A stretch of 64,000 bases of DNA from Dehalococcoidia bacterium (GTDB lineage: Bacteria > Chloroflexota > Dehalococcoidia > Lucifugimonadales > UBA1123), in NCBI GenBank assembly GCA_021295915.1, contig JAGWBK010000004.1:31616-95615 (forward strand), read 5' to 3'. The position numbers were made by a program, and so were the translations under genes. The notes under the pieces are model-generated. The model had not been told where the DNA came from. It saw only the letters and a list, made by a program, of their open reading frames with translations, and ran no database searches. Below, piece by piece: positions 26,407 to 34,948 of the stretch. The first letter of the stretch is position 1. Each line of letters begins with the position of its first letter.

Positions 26407-29247
26407 ATAGCATCGACCTCCTCAACACCGACTCAATCCGACCAGTGGGTAGCAATAGACCTGGAGACTACTGGGCTGTCGGCCTCTCGCGATGCCATCA
26501 TCGAGATCGGAGCTGTCCGGTTCGATCGTGAGCGAACGATTGACGAGTTCCAAACACTCGTCAACCCGAGCCGCGAACTGCCGCAGTTCATTCAGGACCT
26601 CACAGGCATTACGCAGGCTCAGGTAGACTCTGCCCCTGCGTTCACTCGGATAGCTGACGATTTACGGCGATTCGCGGCAGGTGCTACTCCCGTTGCCCAT
26701 AACGCAGGATTCGACCTCGGCTTCCTTGCGCAAAACGGCATCGAATTGGGCAGTCGTTTCTGCGACACGTTCGAACTTGCATACCTGGTCCGACCTGCGG
26801 CGAAGGGCTACTCTCTACCCCAATTGGCCAGACAACTCTCCATAAACTCGGGACGCTCCCATAGGGCATTGGACGACGCGCATACTGCTCGTGAGGTGTT
26901 CCTGGCGCTATTGCCGGAACTGGCCCGGCTCGACCCGGTACTGCTAGCTGAGTTTAGGCGCCTCTCGAGGGAGACGGATTGGAACATCGGTGCCCTACTG
27001 GATGCCGCCGAAGACACCGTCGACCTTCATCTCACCTCGCTGACTTCGACAGCCATTGGCGGATTAGACTCCAGAGAGCTTCGGACAAGGCTTTCCCGCC
27101 CGCCTCCAATTCAGTCAGAGGAAGACGAACACGCCATAGATCCGGCTACTGTTGCCGAAGCCCTCTCGGATGGAAGCTCATTCTCTGACTCAATTCCCAG
27201 TTTCGAGCAGAGAGATGAGCAGATCGAGATGGCGGCAGCAATTGCCGACACTATCAATCGCGGTGGACGGCTGATGGTAGAGGCCGGCACCGGTGTCGGC
27301 AAGTCATTGGCCTACCTGCTTCCTGCCGCTCTGTACGCGACCAGGAATGGGAAGCGCGTTGTCGTGTCTACAAACACCATCAACTTGCAGGAGCAGCTGG
27401 TTAACAAAGACCTGCCAATGGTGAAGGAGGCGCTTGGGTCGATAGATCCAGGTGCAGCGGATGAGTTTAGATTCTCGTCCCTCAAAGGCCGGGCGAACTA
27501 TCTGTGCTTCAAGCGCTGGGAAAGAGAGCGACGGGCGTCAAATCTCGATGAAGCTCGCGCAATGATGATCGCCAAGACCACTGGATGGGTAGCGACAACC
27601 GAAACTGGGGACCGTGCGGAGTTAAATATTGGGCCCCCTCAGTTCGCATCTGCGTGGAACGCGATGTCCGCACAGCGAGCGTTTGAGTGCCCGGTCCGGG
27701 CTGGCGGACCATGCTTCCTACAGGCCGCGAGGAGTAACGCGGAAGCTTCTCACGTGGTGGTTGTTAACCACTCGCTTCTGATTTCCGATCTGGTCTCGGG
27801 AGGAAGTGCCATCCCCGAGTACGACATTCTGATTATCGATGAGGCCCATCACCTGGAAGATGTGGCAACCGATCAGCTTACTTTTACGTTTGGACAAAGC
27901 GACATTGACGAGATTTTCTCGGACCTGTTGACTGAAGGCGGAGTGCTGGTACGAGTTCAGTCAGCGCTGACTGACAGCGAGATGAGTGATGGCGACCGGG
28001 ATGTCGCTGAGAGGAATCTCCAGCGCGTGCAGGCCGCATCCCCACGCCTGAGAGATGAGATGCGAAGCCTGCTGAGGACTGTAGGCTCAGTGCTTGCTCC
28101 GACCCAGGGGGAACAACAGTCTCAGTACGACAGCCGGGTGCGCATCCTGCAGGTAACACGTGATGCGCCCGAATGGGAGGCTGTCCTTCAACTCTGGGAC
28201 AATGTTTCTGTATTGCACTCAGAGGTGTCACCCAGCCTTTCAGAGATCTCCGAATCAGTTAGGCTGAACGTACCCGACACTACAGGTGCCAAAGATGCGC
28301 TGCTCTCCGATCTGGTGCAAGTACAGATTGGGCTGACTCGTTTCTCCGACAAGGTGGGTGAAATGATCAGCGAACCAGAGGAGGGAGGCATCTACTGGGT
28401 CAATTTCAGGCGCCAGTCTTCTGAAGTGACCCTCAACTCTGCTCCTTTGGAAGTTGGCCCCGACCTGCAGGCGAAACTGTACGACGAAAAACGCGCCATC
28501 GTAATGACAAGCGCTACCATGAGTACGGACGGTAGTCTCGACCACTCTGCGGACCGGCTGGGATTCGAGCAATCGAGTCACCTGCTGCTGGGATCACCGT
28601 TCAACTACTCGGAGCTTGCGCTCCTCCTTACTCCTCCCTCGCTGCCTCACCCCAATTCACCTCAATTTCAACATGCGGTCGAGAATGCGATATTGGAGGC
28701 TGCGACAGCCGCGCAGGGCAGCACCATGGCGCTATTCACTTCCCATGGGGCACTGAGAACTACTGCCCGCTCAATTCGCCCTGAGCTTGAGTCGCTTGAC
28801 ATTCAGGTCCTGTCCCAGGGCATGGATGGCCCACCGCAGATGCTGTCTGAGTGGTTTCTTGAGGAGCCGAGGTCTGTTTTGCTGGGAACATCCAGCTTCT
28901 GGCAGGGCGTGGACTTCGCGGGTGACTCACTTACCGTTCTGATAATTGCGAGGCTTCCCTTTACGGTTCCTTCCGACCCAATCTTTCAGGCACGTTCCGA
29001 GCAATATGGTGACCAAGCCTTCACGAAGTACGCAGTCCCTCAGGCGATCCTCAAGTTCAGGCAGGGATTCGGGAGGCTGATTCGATCCTCTACTGATAGG
29101 GGCGTTGCGATTGTCCTGGACTCACGACTCACCGGTTCAAGGTACGGAACTCGATTCATAAATTCGCTGCCCAAGATGACGGTTACGAACGGCAAAGGGC
29201 AGGGGACACAGGCAGTTGTAAAGCGCTGGTTGGAATACACAGGATGA
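26407..29247 (+). CDS. dinG: DinG-type 3'-5' exonuclease/helicase
   Basis: About 946 residues. An N-terminal DEDD exonuclease domain (WVAIDLETTGLSASRDAI, later VAHNAGFDLGFL and SHRALDDAHTA) is followed by an XPD/DinG-type superfamily 2 helicase: Walker A EAGTGVGKS, DEAH box IIDEAHH, motif SSFWQGVDFAGD and QGFGRLIRS. Three cysteines (NYLCF, FECPV, GGPCF) sit where Fe-S helicases have four. The frame is open from 26359, but no ATG, GTG or TTG precedes the exonuclease domain; TTG 26746 would cut the domain in half. ATA 26407, behind AGGAAAGC, gives a plausible MASTSSTPTQ start. The end overlaps the glycosylase by four bases. Confidence 0.88.
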   Translation: MASTSSTPTQSDQWVAIDLETTGLSASRDAIIEIGAVRFDRERTIDEFQTLVNPSRELPQFIQDLTGITQAQVDSAPAFTRIADDLRRFAAGATPVAHNAGFDLGFLAQNGIELGSRFCDTFELAYLVRPAAKGYSLPQLARQLSINSGRSHRALDDAHTAREVFLALLPELARLDPVLLAEFRRLSRETDWNIGALLDAAEDTVDLHLTSLTSTAIGGLDSRELRTRLSRPPPIQSEEDEHAIDPATVAEALSDGSSFSDSIPSFEQRDEQIEMAAAIADTINRGGRLMVEAGTGVGKSLAYLLPAALYATRNGKRVVVSTNTINLQEQLVNKDLPMVKEALGSIDPGAADEFRFSSLKGRANYLCFKRWERERRASNLDEARAMMIAKTTGWVATTETGDRAELNIGPPQFASAWNAMSAQRAFECPVRAGGPCFLQAARSNAEASHVVVVNHSLLISDLVSGGSAIPEYDILIIDEAHHLEDVATDQLTFTFGQSDIDEIFSDLLTEGGVLVRVQSALTDSEMSDGDRDVAERNLQRVQAASPRLRDEMRSLLRTVGSVLAPTQGEQQSQYDSRVRILQVTRDAPEWEAVLQLWDNVSVLHSEVSPSLSEISESVRLNVPDTTGAKDALLSDLVQVQIGLTRFSDKVGEMISEPEEGGIYWVNFRRQSSEVTLNSAPLEVGPDLQAKLYDEKRAIVMTSATMSTDGSLDHSADRLGFEQSSHLLLGSPFNYSELALLLTPPSLPHPNSPQFQHAVENAILEAATAAQGSTMALFTSHGALRTTARSIRPELESLDIQVLSQGMDGPPQMLSEWFLEEPRSVLLGTSSFWQGVDFAGDSLTVLIIARLPFTVPSDPIFQARSEQYGDQAFTKYAVPQAILKFRQGFGRLIRSSTDRGVAIVLDSRLTGSRYGTRFINSLPKMTVTNGKGQGTQAVVKRWLEYTG

Positions 29248-30134
29248 CAATGGACTGGAATACCATCACGCCGTCAGGGCCGTTTGATCTCGCAATGACC
29301 ATGGAGTGCGGTCAGGCATTCAGGTGGAAGCAGGTGTCGACTCCCGAACTGGGTGACCACTTCGAAGGAGTAATCTTCGGAAACCTCGTTCGCGCCAAAC
29401 AGGAGGGTTCAAAGATTCTGTTCGCGTCTGAACCCAATCATCCGTCGACATTCAGGCCAATCCTGGAAGACTATCTGGGCCTCAACCACGATCTTGACGC
29501 CATCTACTCAGAACTTTCCCGGGACTCCGTCCTGGCTCCACTCATCGAAAAGTACCCAGGCCTTCGAATTCTCCGGCAGGACCCGTGGGAATGCCTGATC
29601 AGCTTCATTTGTAGTGCGAACAACAACATCAAGCGGATTTCCCAAAACGTTGAGGACATCTCAAACACATTCGGCGGCAGAGTTCCCGTCTCCGGTGGTG
29701 AAGATCGCTGGTCTTTCCCCTCCGAGGATGCACTTGCCGCCGCAGGGGAGCAGGCTTTCAGGGATCTGAAAATCGGTTACAAGGCCGAGTACATCGACAG
29801 GACGGCTCAGATCGTTGCAAATGGGCAGATCGACCTCTTCTCGCTGCGCGAGGCCTCATTCGATGAGGCCCTCGAGGCGGTCATAGGTCTACCCGGGGTC
29901 GCGGACAAGATCGGCAACTGTGTCACGCTGTTCTCGCTCGACAAGCTCGAGTCATTTCCGGTCGACGTCCATATCCTGCGAGCTGTTGAGCGCGAGTATG
30001 CTCCCAGAATCGACGGAAAACCGCTCACCAAGAAGCGGATGCGTGAGTGGGCCCAGGACCGGTTTGGCCCGCATGCTGGATACGCCAACCAGTACCTTTT
30101 CTTTGACGATTTGCTGGAAGGCAGGCAGTCCTGA
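29244..30134 (+). CDS. 8-oxoguanine DNA glycosylase/AP lyase, OGG1 type
   Basis: 296 residues. An N-terminal OGG1-type domain (ECGQAFRWKQV ... FGNLVRAKQ) is followed by the HhH-GPD fold: SFICSANNNIKRI, then GLPGVADKIGNC with the catalytic Lys222 in the hairpin and Asp241 in FPVDVHILR. It excises 8-oxoguanine and nicks the strand. This eukaryote-like OGG1 form is uncommon in model bacteria, which use Fpg, but is known in clostridia and others. Coupled to dinG by a four-base overlap (ATGA). Confidence 0.93.
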   Translation: MTMDWNTITPSGPFDLAMTMECGQAFRWKQVSTPELGDHFEGVIFGNLVRAKQEGSKILFASEPNHPSTFRPILEDYLGLNHDLDAIYSELSRDSVLAPLIEKYPGLRILRQDPWECLISFICSANNNIKRISQNVEDISNTFGGRVPVSGGEDRWSFPSEDALAAAGEQAFRDLKIGYKAEYIDRTAQIVANGQIDLFSLREASFDEALEAVIGLPGVADKIGNCVTLFSLDKLESFPVDVHILRAVEREYAPRIDGKPLTKKRMREWAQDRFGPHAGYANQYLFFDDLLEGRQS

Positions 30135-30140
30135 CCTCTG

Positions 30141-30170
30141 TTGAATGGGGCTGAAACCGTGTGCTATCCT
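30141..30170 (+). promoter_or_regulatory. Promoter of the tRNA-Pro gene
   Basis: TTGAAT (30141-30146) and TATCCT (30165-30170) are 18 bases apart, ten bases before the 5' end of the tRNA. The hexamers match five and four of six consensus positions. The promoter looks intact although the tRNA is not. Confidence 0.5.
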
Positions 30171-30179
30171 ACCGCCTAC

Positions 30180-30247
30180 CGGGGAGTGGCGCAGCTTGGT
30201 AGCGCACCTGCATGGGGTGCAGGGGGTCGCTGGTTCTCCCTTTGCCA
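30180..30247 (+). tRNA. tRNA-Pro(GGG) gene lacking its T-arm (probably defective)
   Basis: The 5' part is a clean tRNA: acceptor strand CGGGGAG, D-arm GCGC-AGCTTGGTA-GCGC, and anticodon arm CCTGC-ATGGGGT-GCAGG with anticodon GGG. After the 5' T-stem strand (GCTGG, then TT) the expected T-loop and 3' T-stem strand are missing; the sequence goes directly to CTCCCTTTGCCA, which can still pair with the 5' acceptor over about six positions and ends in CCA. The length is 68 rather than about 77. The simplest reading is an internal loss of about ten bases, making a pseudogene or an assembly error. The 147 bases from here to the next gene hold nothing else clear. Confidence 0.7.
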
Positions 30248-30394
30248 CGTGAGCGATCGCTGATTGCGATTGCCCTCTCATGATGAGCATGTAGCACCCT
30301 ACCTCTGACTTCCTAATTCTCCCGTTGTGCTAGGATACGCCCCAGTTTCCGAATCTCCTCACGCCTACTGCATTCAGCAACGTGGAGGTCAACG

Positions 30395-31855
30395 ATGGCA
30401 GTTCGATCGGGTAGTGAATTCCTGAAGGGACTTCAAGACGATCGAGAGATCTGGTTGGAGGGCGAACGGGTAGAGGACGTCACTACACATCCCAAACTCG
30501 GACGAATGGCCGCAACGCTAGCTCGCCTCTACGACCTCCAGCACGCCCCCGGGACTCGAGACTTGATGTCCTTCGAGTCGCCCGACACCGGTGACCCGAT
30601 CTCGCTTTCATACATGATTCCGGAGACCGTCGATGACCTCGTCAAACGCAGAGGCGCGTTCGAAGTCACAGCCCGCGAGTCATTCGGGATGCTCGGTCGC
30701 ACGCCCGACTACTGCAACATCATCATCACCGGAATGCGTCAGATGGCCGACGTGTACGGTGAGAACGACCCGCAGTACACCGAGAATGTCATCAACTACT
30801 ACAAGTACGTCAGCGAGAACGATCTCTGTCTAACGCACACTTTCGGCCACCCGCAGACGAATCGCTCAGTAGACATCAGCGAGCTGGACGACCCCTACAT
30901 CGCGCTCGGCGTGGTAGATGTGACGAACCAGGGGGTAATCGTGAGAGGGGCCAAGCTGCTGGCGACCCTCGCCCCATTCTCAGACGAGATAATTGCTCCT
31001 ATCTACAGGCCCCTCCGTCCAGATCTTCCAGACTCCGCTCGCTACGCAATCGGATTCGCGATCCCGGTCGCCACTCCCGGCCTCAAGTTCGTCTGTCGCG
31101 AGTCCTACGACCGGGGTCACTCGTCATACGACTACCCACTGTCCGGCCGCTTCGACGAGATGGACTGCATGGCACTGTTCGACAACGTGCTCATCCCTTG
31201 GGACCGGGTCTTCGCGTTCAATGACGTTGAGTTGGGCAACAGGAACCTGGGCCGCGTCCTCCTCTGGCGCCAGTACATGCAGCAGGTTTCAGTCAAGAAT
31301 ATCGCCAAGCTCGACTTCATGCTGGGCATTACGTACAAGATCGCCGAGGCAATCGGCATCAACATCTACAGCCACGTGCAGGAGAAGATTTCCGAGATCG
31401 TCGACATACGCGCGACCGTTAACTCGTACATGAGGGCTGCCGAGGCCGATGCTGCTCCAATTCGTGGGCTCGGAATCTGGCCAGCCGCCGAGCCGTGGCA
31501 CGCAATGCGTCACTGGTTCCCGGACGCTCACACCCGGATCGTCTGGATCATCGAACAGCTCTCGGCCAGTGGTCTTATGCTCACTCCGACCCAGAGCGAT
31601 GTTGAAGGACCCATCGCCGACCTGATCGCCAAGTACTACCAGGGTGCGACTGTGGAGGCCAACGACAGGATCAAGCTGTTCCGGCTGGCGTGGGATCTTG
31701 TAGGCACGCAGTTCGGCTCACGCCAGGCCCTCTACGAGCGCTTCTTCAACGGTGACGTAGTCATTCTGAGGCAGCGAAGGTACGCTGGGTACGACTACTC
31801 AGAAGCATTGGCGTCCGTTGACCGTTTCTTCGAGATGGCAGATAACGAGAGCTAG
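30395..31855 (+). CDS. 4-hydroxyphenylacetate 3-hydroxylase (HpaB) family flavin monooxygenase
   Basis: 486 residues resembling the large component of FADH2-dependent aromatic hydroxylases and 4-hydroxybutyryl-CoA dehydratase-like relatives. Segments include RTPDYCNIIITGM, THTFGHPQTNRS, FDEMDCMALFDNVLIPWDRVF and VGTQFGSRQALYERFF. HpaB needs a separate flavin reductase (HpaC), absent here. The family is expanded in SAR202-like genomes, where it is thought to attack recalcitrant aromatics. GGAGG lies ten bases before the ATG. Confidence 0.9.
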   Translation: MAVRSGSEFLKGLQDDREIWLEGERVEDVTTHPKLGRMAATLARLYDLQHAPGTRDLMSFESPDTGDPISLSYMIPETVDDLVKRRGAFEVTARESFGMLGRTPDYCNIIITGMRQMADVYGENDPQYTENVINYYKYVSENDLCLTHTFGHPQTNRSVDISELDDPYIALGVVDVTNQGVIVRGAKLLATLAPFSDEIIAPIYRPLRPDLPDSARYAIGFAIPVATPGLKFVCRESYDRGHSSYDYPLSGRFDEMDCMALFDNVLIPWDRVFAFNDVELGNRNLGRVLLWRQYMQQVSVKNIAKLDFMLGITYKIAEAIGINIYSHVQEKISEIVDIRATVNSYMRAAEADAAPIRGLGIWPAAEPWHAMRHWFPDAHTRIVWIIEQLSASGLMLTPTQSDVEGPIADLIAKYYQGATVEANDRIKLFRLAWDLVGTQFGSRQALYERFFNGDVVILRQRRYAGYDYSEALASVDRFFEMADNES

Positions 31856-31867
31856 GTACTAGAGTGC

Positions 31868-32872
31868 CTACTCCTCGATGGCGGACTCTATGAACTCCAC
31901 CGACGCGGGTCTTTCCCACTGGTCGAGCTCAACAGAGGCGACGTCGATACGCCAGTCTGACCAAGGTACTTCTGTGTCTTGTAGGAACTGCTGACACGCC
32001 ACGATCAGTCGTCGCGACTTCTCTCCTATAACGGTTTCGGCAGGGGTGACAAAGGCCCTTGACCGCCTGGCACGAACTTCCACGAAGACCAGCGTCTCTC
32101 CAGACATTGCGACTAGATCAACTTCCCCGAAGCGAGTCCTGAAGTTGCGCGTGATGACGGTCATCCCTCTGTCTTCCAGCGCCTCCGCAGCAAATGATTC
32201 TGCTGCCCTGCCAACCTGAGTCGTGCCGAGCGCGGGACCCATCTGGGGAGCCTGATTTAGGGGCCTGAAGCTCATCCTGTGTTCGGCACAGGGACCGAAT
32301 TGCCGAATCGCGTCCAAGTGGCGCTGCGTCCCGTAGCCCTTGTGCGACTCAAAACCGAAATCAGGGTAGTCCTCACTTATCCTCCCCATCAGCGTGTCCC
32401 GCTCCACCTTTGCGACGATCGATGCAGCTGCGATACTGAGCGACTTGCTATCGCCCCTTATGATGGACTTCTGGGGCAAGTTGATAGAATGCAGCGAGAG
32501 TGCGTCGATGAGCAGGCTGTCAGCACTGGGACTGAGCCTCGACAGTGCACGACGCATGGCGAGCCGGGTTGACGGCACGATCCCGATTCGATCTATCTCA
32601 GCGGGAGACGTCCATCCCGTCGAGTGTGCCAGAGCAGACTCTACGATGACTTCGTAGGCATCCTCACGCTGCCTTGCAGACAGTTGCTTACTGTTTCGGA
32701 CGACATCAGTCAGGGATGGGTGTGGATTCAAGGGAAGAATGACAGCCCCGGCTGTTACAGGCCCTGCTAGGCAGCCTCGACCGACTTCGTCCAGGCCAGC
32801 GACGTGCCTGTATCCCTGGCGGTGAAACTGCGCCTCGAACTCTACGTCGGGCCCTGGGGAGGTCCCCCTCAC
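31868..32872 (-). CDS. rnhB: RNase HII fused to a YraN-type endonuclease-like domain
   Basis: 334 residues in two modules. Residues about 20-205 are RNase HII: VAGLDEVGRGCLAGPV (catalytic Asp28, Glu29), LLIDAL, GDSKSLSIAAASIVAKV and FESHKGYGTQRH. Residues about 215-334 are a YraN/UPF0102 domain of the Holliday-resolvase-like nuclease fold (VGRAAESFAAEALEDRG, FGEVDLVA, FVEVRAR). The two are often adjacent separate genes; here one frame joins them. RNase HII removes ribonucleotides from DNA; the YraN role is unsettled. Confidence 0.93.
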   Translation of the reverse strand: MRGTSPGPDVEFEAQFHRQGYRHVAGLDEVGRGCLAGPVTAGAVILPLNPHPSLTDVVRNSKQLSARQREDAYEVIVESALAHSTGWTSPAEIDRIGIVPSTRLAMRRALSRLSPSADSLLIDALSLHSINLPQKSIIRGDSKSLSIAAASIVAKVERDTLMGRISEDYPDFGFESHKGYGTQRHLDAIRQFGPCAEHRMSFRPLNQAPQMGPALGTTQVGRAAESFAAEALEDRGMTVITRNFRTRFGEVDLVAMSGETLVFVEVRARRSRAFVTPAETVIGEKSRRLIVACQQFLQDTEVPWSDWRIDVASVELDQWERPASVEFIESAIEE

Positions 32873-32884
32873 CTCACGTCGACT

Positions 32885-33394
32885 CTAATTGTCGAGCCCG
32901 CGCTGGATCCCCCGGATGAACGCCACGTGGCCCACATGCTGACTCTCTTCGACCAGCAGGTGGCTGAACATGTCGGCCAGCGAGTACTCTGGCCTGCGGG
33001 GATGGGGCTTCAATGCAAGGTCGGACTCGGTGATCGAGTCCAGGAACTTGTAGGTCTCGACCCTAACAGCGTCGTAGTAGGTCAGCATCTGGTCCATGTC
33101 GAACTTTGGGAAATCCACGACCTGTTCGATAGTGTATCCGAAGCCGCTCTCCCTCTCGGGGAGTCCCAGGTTTCCGTACCAGTTGTCCCTCTGCCAGACC
33201 GTCGTTGCCTGTTGGGCGAACCTTTGAATGAAGTCGTCCTCGACCCTTGCCATATGCCACACGATGAAATCGATGTGGTTCGATTCCGGAGTGGCCTGGA
33301 ACCGCCTCTCTTCTTCTCTTAGCCCGTCAAGTTGCTTCTTCAACTCTTCTAGGTACTCGTCGTATCCGAGGCGGATCAGGTCTTTGAAGTCCAA
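32885..33394 (-). CDS. DinB-superfamily metal-binding protein
   Basis: 169 residues with the four-helix DinB/YfiT pattern: IVWHMARVEDDF in the second helix and FSHLLVEESQHVGHVAFIRG near the C-terminus supply three His ligands for a divalent metal. Some relatives are thiol transferases using mycothiol or bacillithiol, others are uncharacterised. It lies 12 bases downstream of the mnmA stop and is probably co-transcribed with mnmA and rnhB. Confidence 0.85.
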   Translation of the reverse strand: MDFKDLIRLGYDEYLEELKKQLDGLREEERRFQATPESNHIDFIVWHMARVEDDFIQRFAQQATTVWQRDNWYGNLGLPERESGFGYTIEQVVDFPKFDMDQMLTYYDAVRVETYKFLDSITESDLALKPHPRRPEYSLADMFSHLLVEESQHVGHVAFIRGIQRGLDN

Positions 33395-33405
33395 ACGCTT
33401 CTCCC

Positions 33406-34512
33406 TTAGGCTACAGCCGCTTCAACTGGTGCTTCGATCTCTATGTACCCGCCGCCCAGAATACTTCCGCCGTCATAGAAGACTACAGCCTGCCCTGGTG
33501 TTACAGCCCTCTGCGGCTGATGGAACTCCACCTTGGCGGAATCTGGCGAGAGAGGCGTTATGGTGGCAGGCGAAGGATCGGCCTTGTATCGAATCTTGGC
33601 CTCAACTTCGATGGACCCGTCCGGCAAGCTCCCTGAAACATAAGTCACACGGGATGCCCAGAGGGTAGTGCTCATCAGGTCCTCTTGAGATCCCAACACG
33701 ACCTCATTGGAATCAGCATTAATCCTCGTCACGTACATCGGCTTCTCGGTACTGCCGCGAAGTCCAAGACCTCTGCGCTGACCGATCGTAAAGAACTGGA
33801 TCCCAGGATGTGTCCCCAGTACCTCTCCCCGCATGGACACAAGGTTCCCCGGTCGGGGCTTCACCCTGTCGGATACGAACTTACGGTAGTTGTCATCAGG
33901 TATGAAACAAATCTCCTGGCTATCGGGCTTGTTCGCTACGGTGAGGCCAGCCTCCTCGGCCATCTCACGGATCACATCCTTCCTGAACTCTCCAACTGGG
34001 AGGAGGAGCTTCTGAAGCTCAGGCTGCCCCAGGGTGAACAGCACGTATGACTGGTCCTTCGAACCGTCTATTCCCTTCAGCAGCGATCTTCGTCCATCCG
34101 CGTCGGTCCTTACCCGGCCGTAGTGACCTGTCGCAATATAGTCTGCCTCCAGGAACGTTGCGCGACGCAGCAGGAAATCGAACTTGATCTTGTCATTGCA
34201 CGCCAGGCAGGGGTGTGGAGTACGACCCCTGTCATACTCCTGCACGAAGTAGTCGATAACGTGCTGCTGGAACTCCTTTTCGAAGTTCAGGAAGTAGTGG
34301 GGTACTCCGATCTCGTGACAGACCCTGCGCGCGTCCTCCACGTCTTCCACGGAGCAGCATCGCCTTTGAGACGCAGGTACATCGTCACGCTCTACTCCCC
34401 ACAGCCGCATCGTGACACCGACGACATCATATCCCTGACGATGCAACAGCAAAGCGGCGACTGAAGAGTCGACGCCTCCGCTCATTGCGACTATAACCTT
34501 ACCTTTGCTCAT
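33406..34512 (-). CDS. mnmA: tRNA-specific 2-thiouridylase MnmA
   Basis: Thiolates U34 of tRNAs for Lys, Glu and Gln using activated sulfur. Starting at ATG 34512, the 368-residue protein has the PP-loop AMSGGVDSSVAA, the catalytic cysteines in HPCLACN and SQEICF, GHYGRV and the SKDQSYVLF segment. A start at 34545 would add 11 residues lying before the conserved MSKGKVIVAMSGG and overlapping the rsfS promoter region; 34512 is preferred. Divergent from rsfS. Confidence 0.94.
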   Translation of the reverse strand: MSKGKVIVAMSGGVDSSVAALLLHRQGYDVVGVTMRLWGVERDDVPASQRRCCSVEDVEDARRVCHEIGVPHYFLNFEKEFQQHVIDYFVQEYDRGRTPHPCLACNDKIKFDFLLRRATFLEADYIATGHYGRVRTDADGRRSLLKGIDGSKDQSYVLFTLGQPELQKLLLPVGEFRKDVIREMAEEAGLTVANKPDSQEICFIPDDNYRKFVSDRVKPRPGNLVSMRGEVLGTHPGIQFFTIGQRRGLGLRGSTEKPMYVTRINADSNEVVLGSQEDLMSTTLWASRVTYVSGSLPDGSIEVEAKIRYKADPSPATITPLSPDSAKVEFHQPQRAVTPGQAVVFYDGGSILGGGYIEIEAPVEAAVA

Positions 34513-34549
34513 GAATCCAAGCCTAGCACAGCGTCTTTTCGCCATTCAA

Positions 34550-34579
34550 TTGACCGTGACTTTAAGCGGCCAATATAAT
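34550..34579 (+). promoter_or_regulatory. Strong promoter giving a probably leaderless rsfS transcript
   Basis: TTGACC (34550-34555) and a perfect TATAAT (34574-34579) are 18 bases apart. Initiation about seven bases after the -10 falls at 34586, the A of the rsfS ATG, and there is no Shine-Dalgarno sequence before that ATG. This predicts a leaderless mRNA. Confidence 0.65.
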
Positions 34580-34585
34580 GCCGCC

Positions 34586-34948
34586 ATGACTGAGACTACT
34601 ATGGTGGACGCCCGGGCCCTTGCTGAGACCGCGTTTGATATAGCGGACGAAAAGCAGGCATCGAACATTGTGCTTCTCGACGTGAGGGAAGCCTGCGACT
34701 ACGCTGACTACACCGTCATTATGACGGCTGAGTCCACACGCCAGCTGCGCTCTATGGTTGATGACGTGGAACAAGGCATGAAGAAAGCGGGAGCGTTCCT
34801 CCACCACGTGGAAGGCACCCATAACAGCGGATGGATCCTAATGGACTACGGCGATGTGCTGGTCCATCTCATGGGCCCCGAAGAGCGGGACTTCTACGGC
34901 CTTGAGACCGTATGGGCCATGTCGCGCCAGATTAGGGTTATTCCGTGA
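34586..34948 (+). CDS. rsfS: Ribosomal silencing factor RsfS
   Basis: 120 residues from ATG 34586, matching the family's about 105-130. Binds ribosomal protein L14 and blocks subunit joining under starvation. Typical motifs are VLLDVREACDYADYTVIMTAESTRQ-type sequence and WILMDYGDVLVHLMGPEERDFYGLE. An upstream frame from 34505 would add 27 unrelated residues crossing a TATAAT promoter, so it was rejected. The end overlaps ndk (opposite strand) by 11 bases. Confidence 0.94.
   Translation: MTETTMVDARALAETAFDIADEKQASNIVLLDVREACDYADYTVIMTAESTRQLRSMVDDVEQGMKKAGAFLHHVEGTHNSGWILMDYGDVLVHLMGPEERDFYGLETVWAMSRQIRVIP

Noticed and set aside
30253-30260. GCGATCGC palindrome (HIP1-like) after the tRNA-Pro
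   Set aside because: Single copy; HIP1 is a dispersed cyanobacterial repeat and no others were noticed here.
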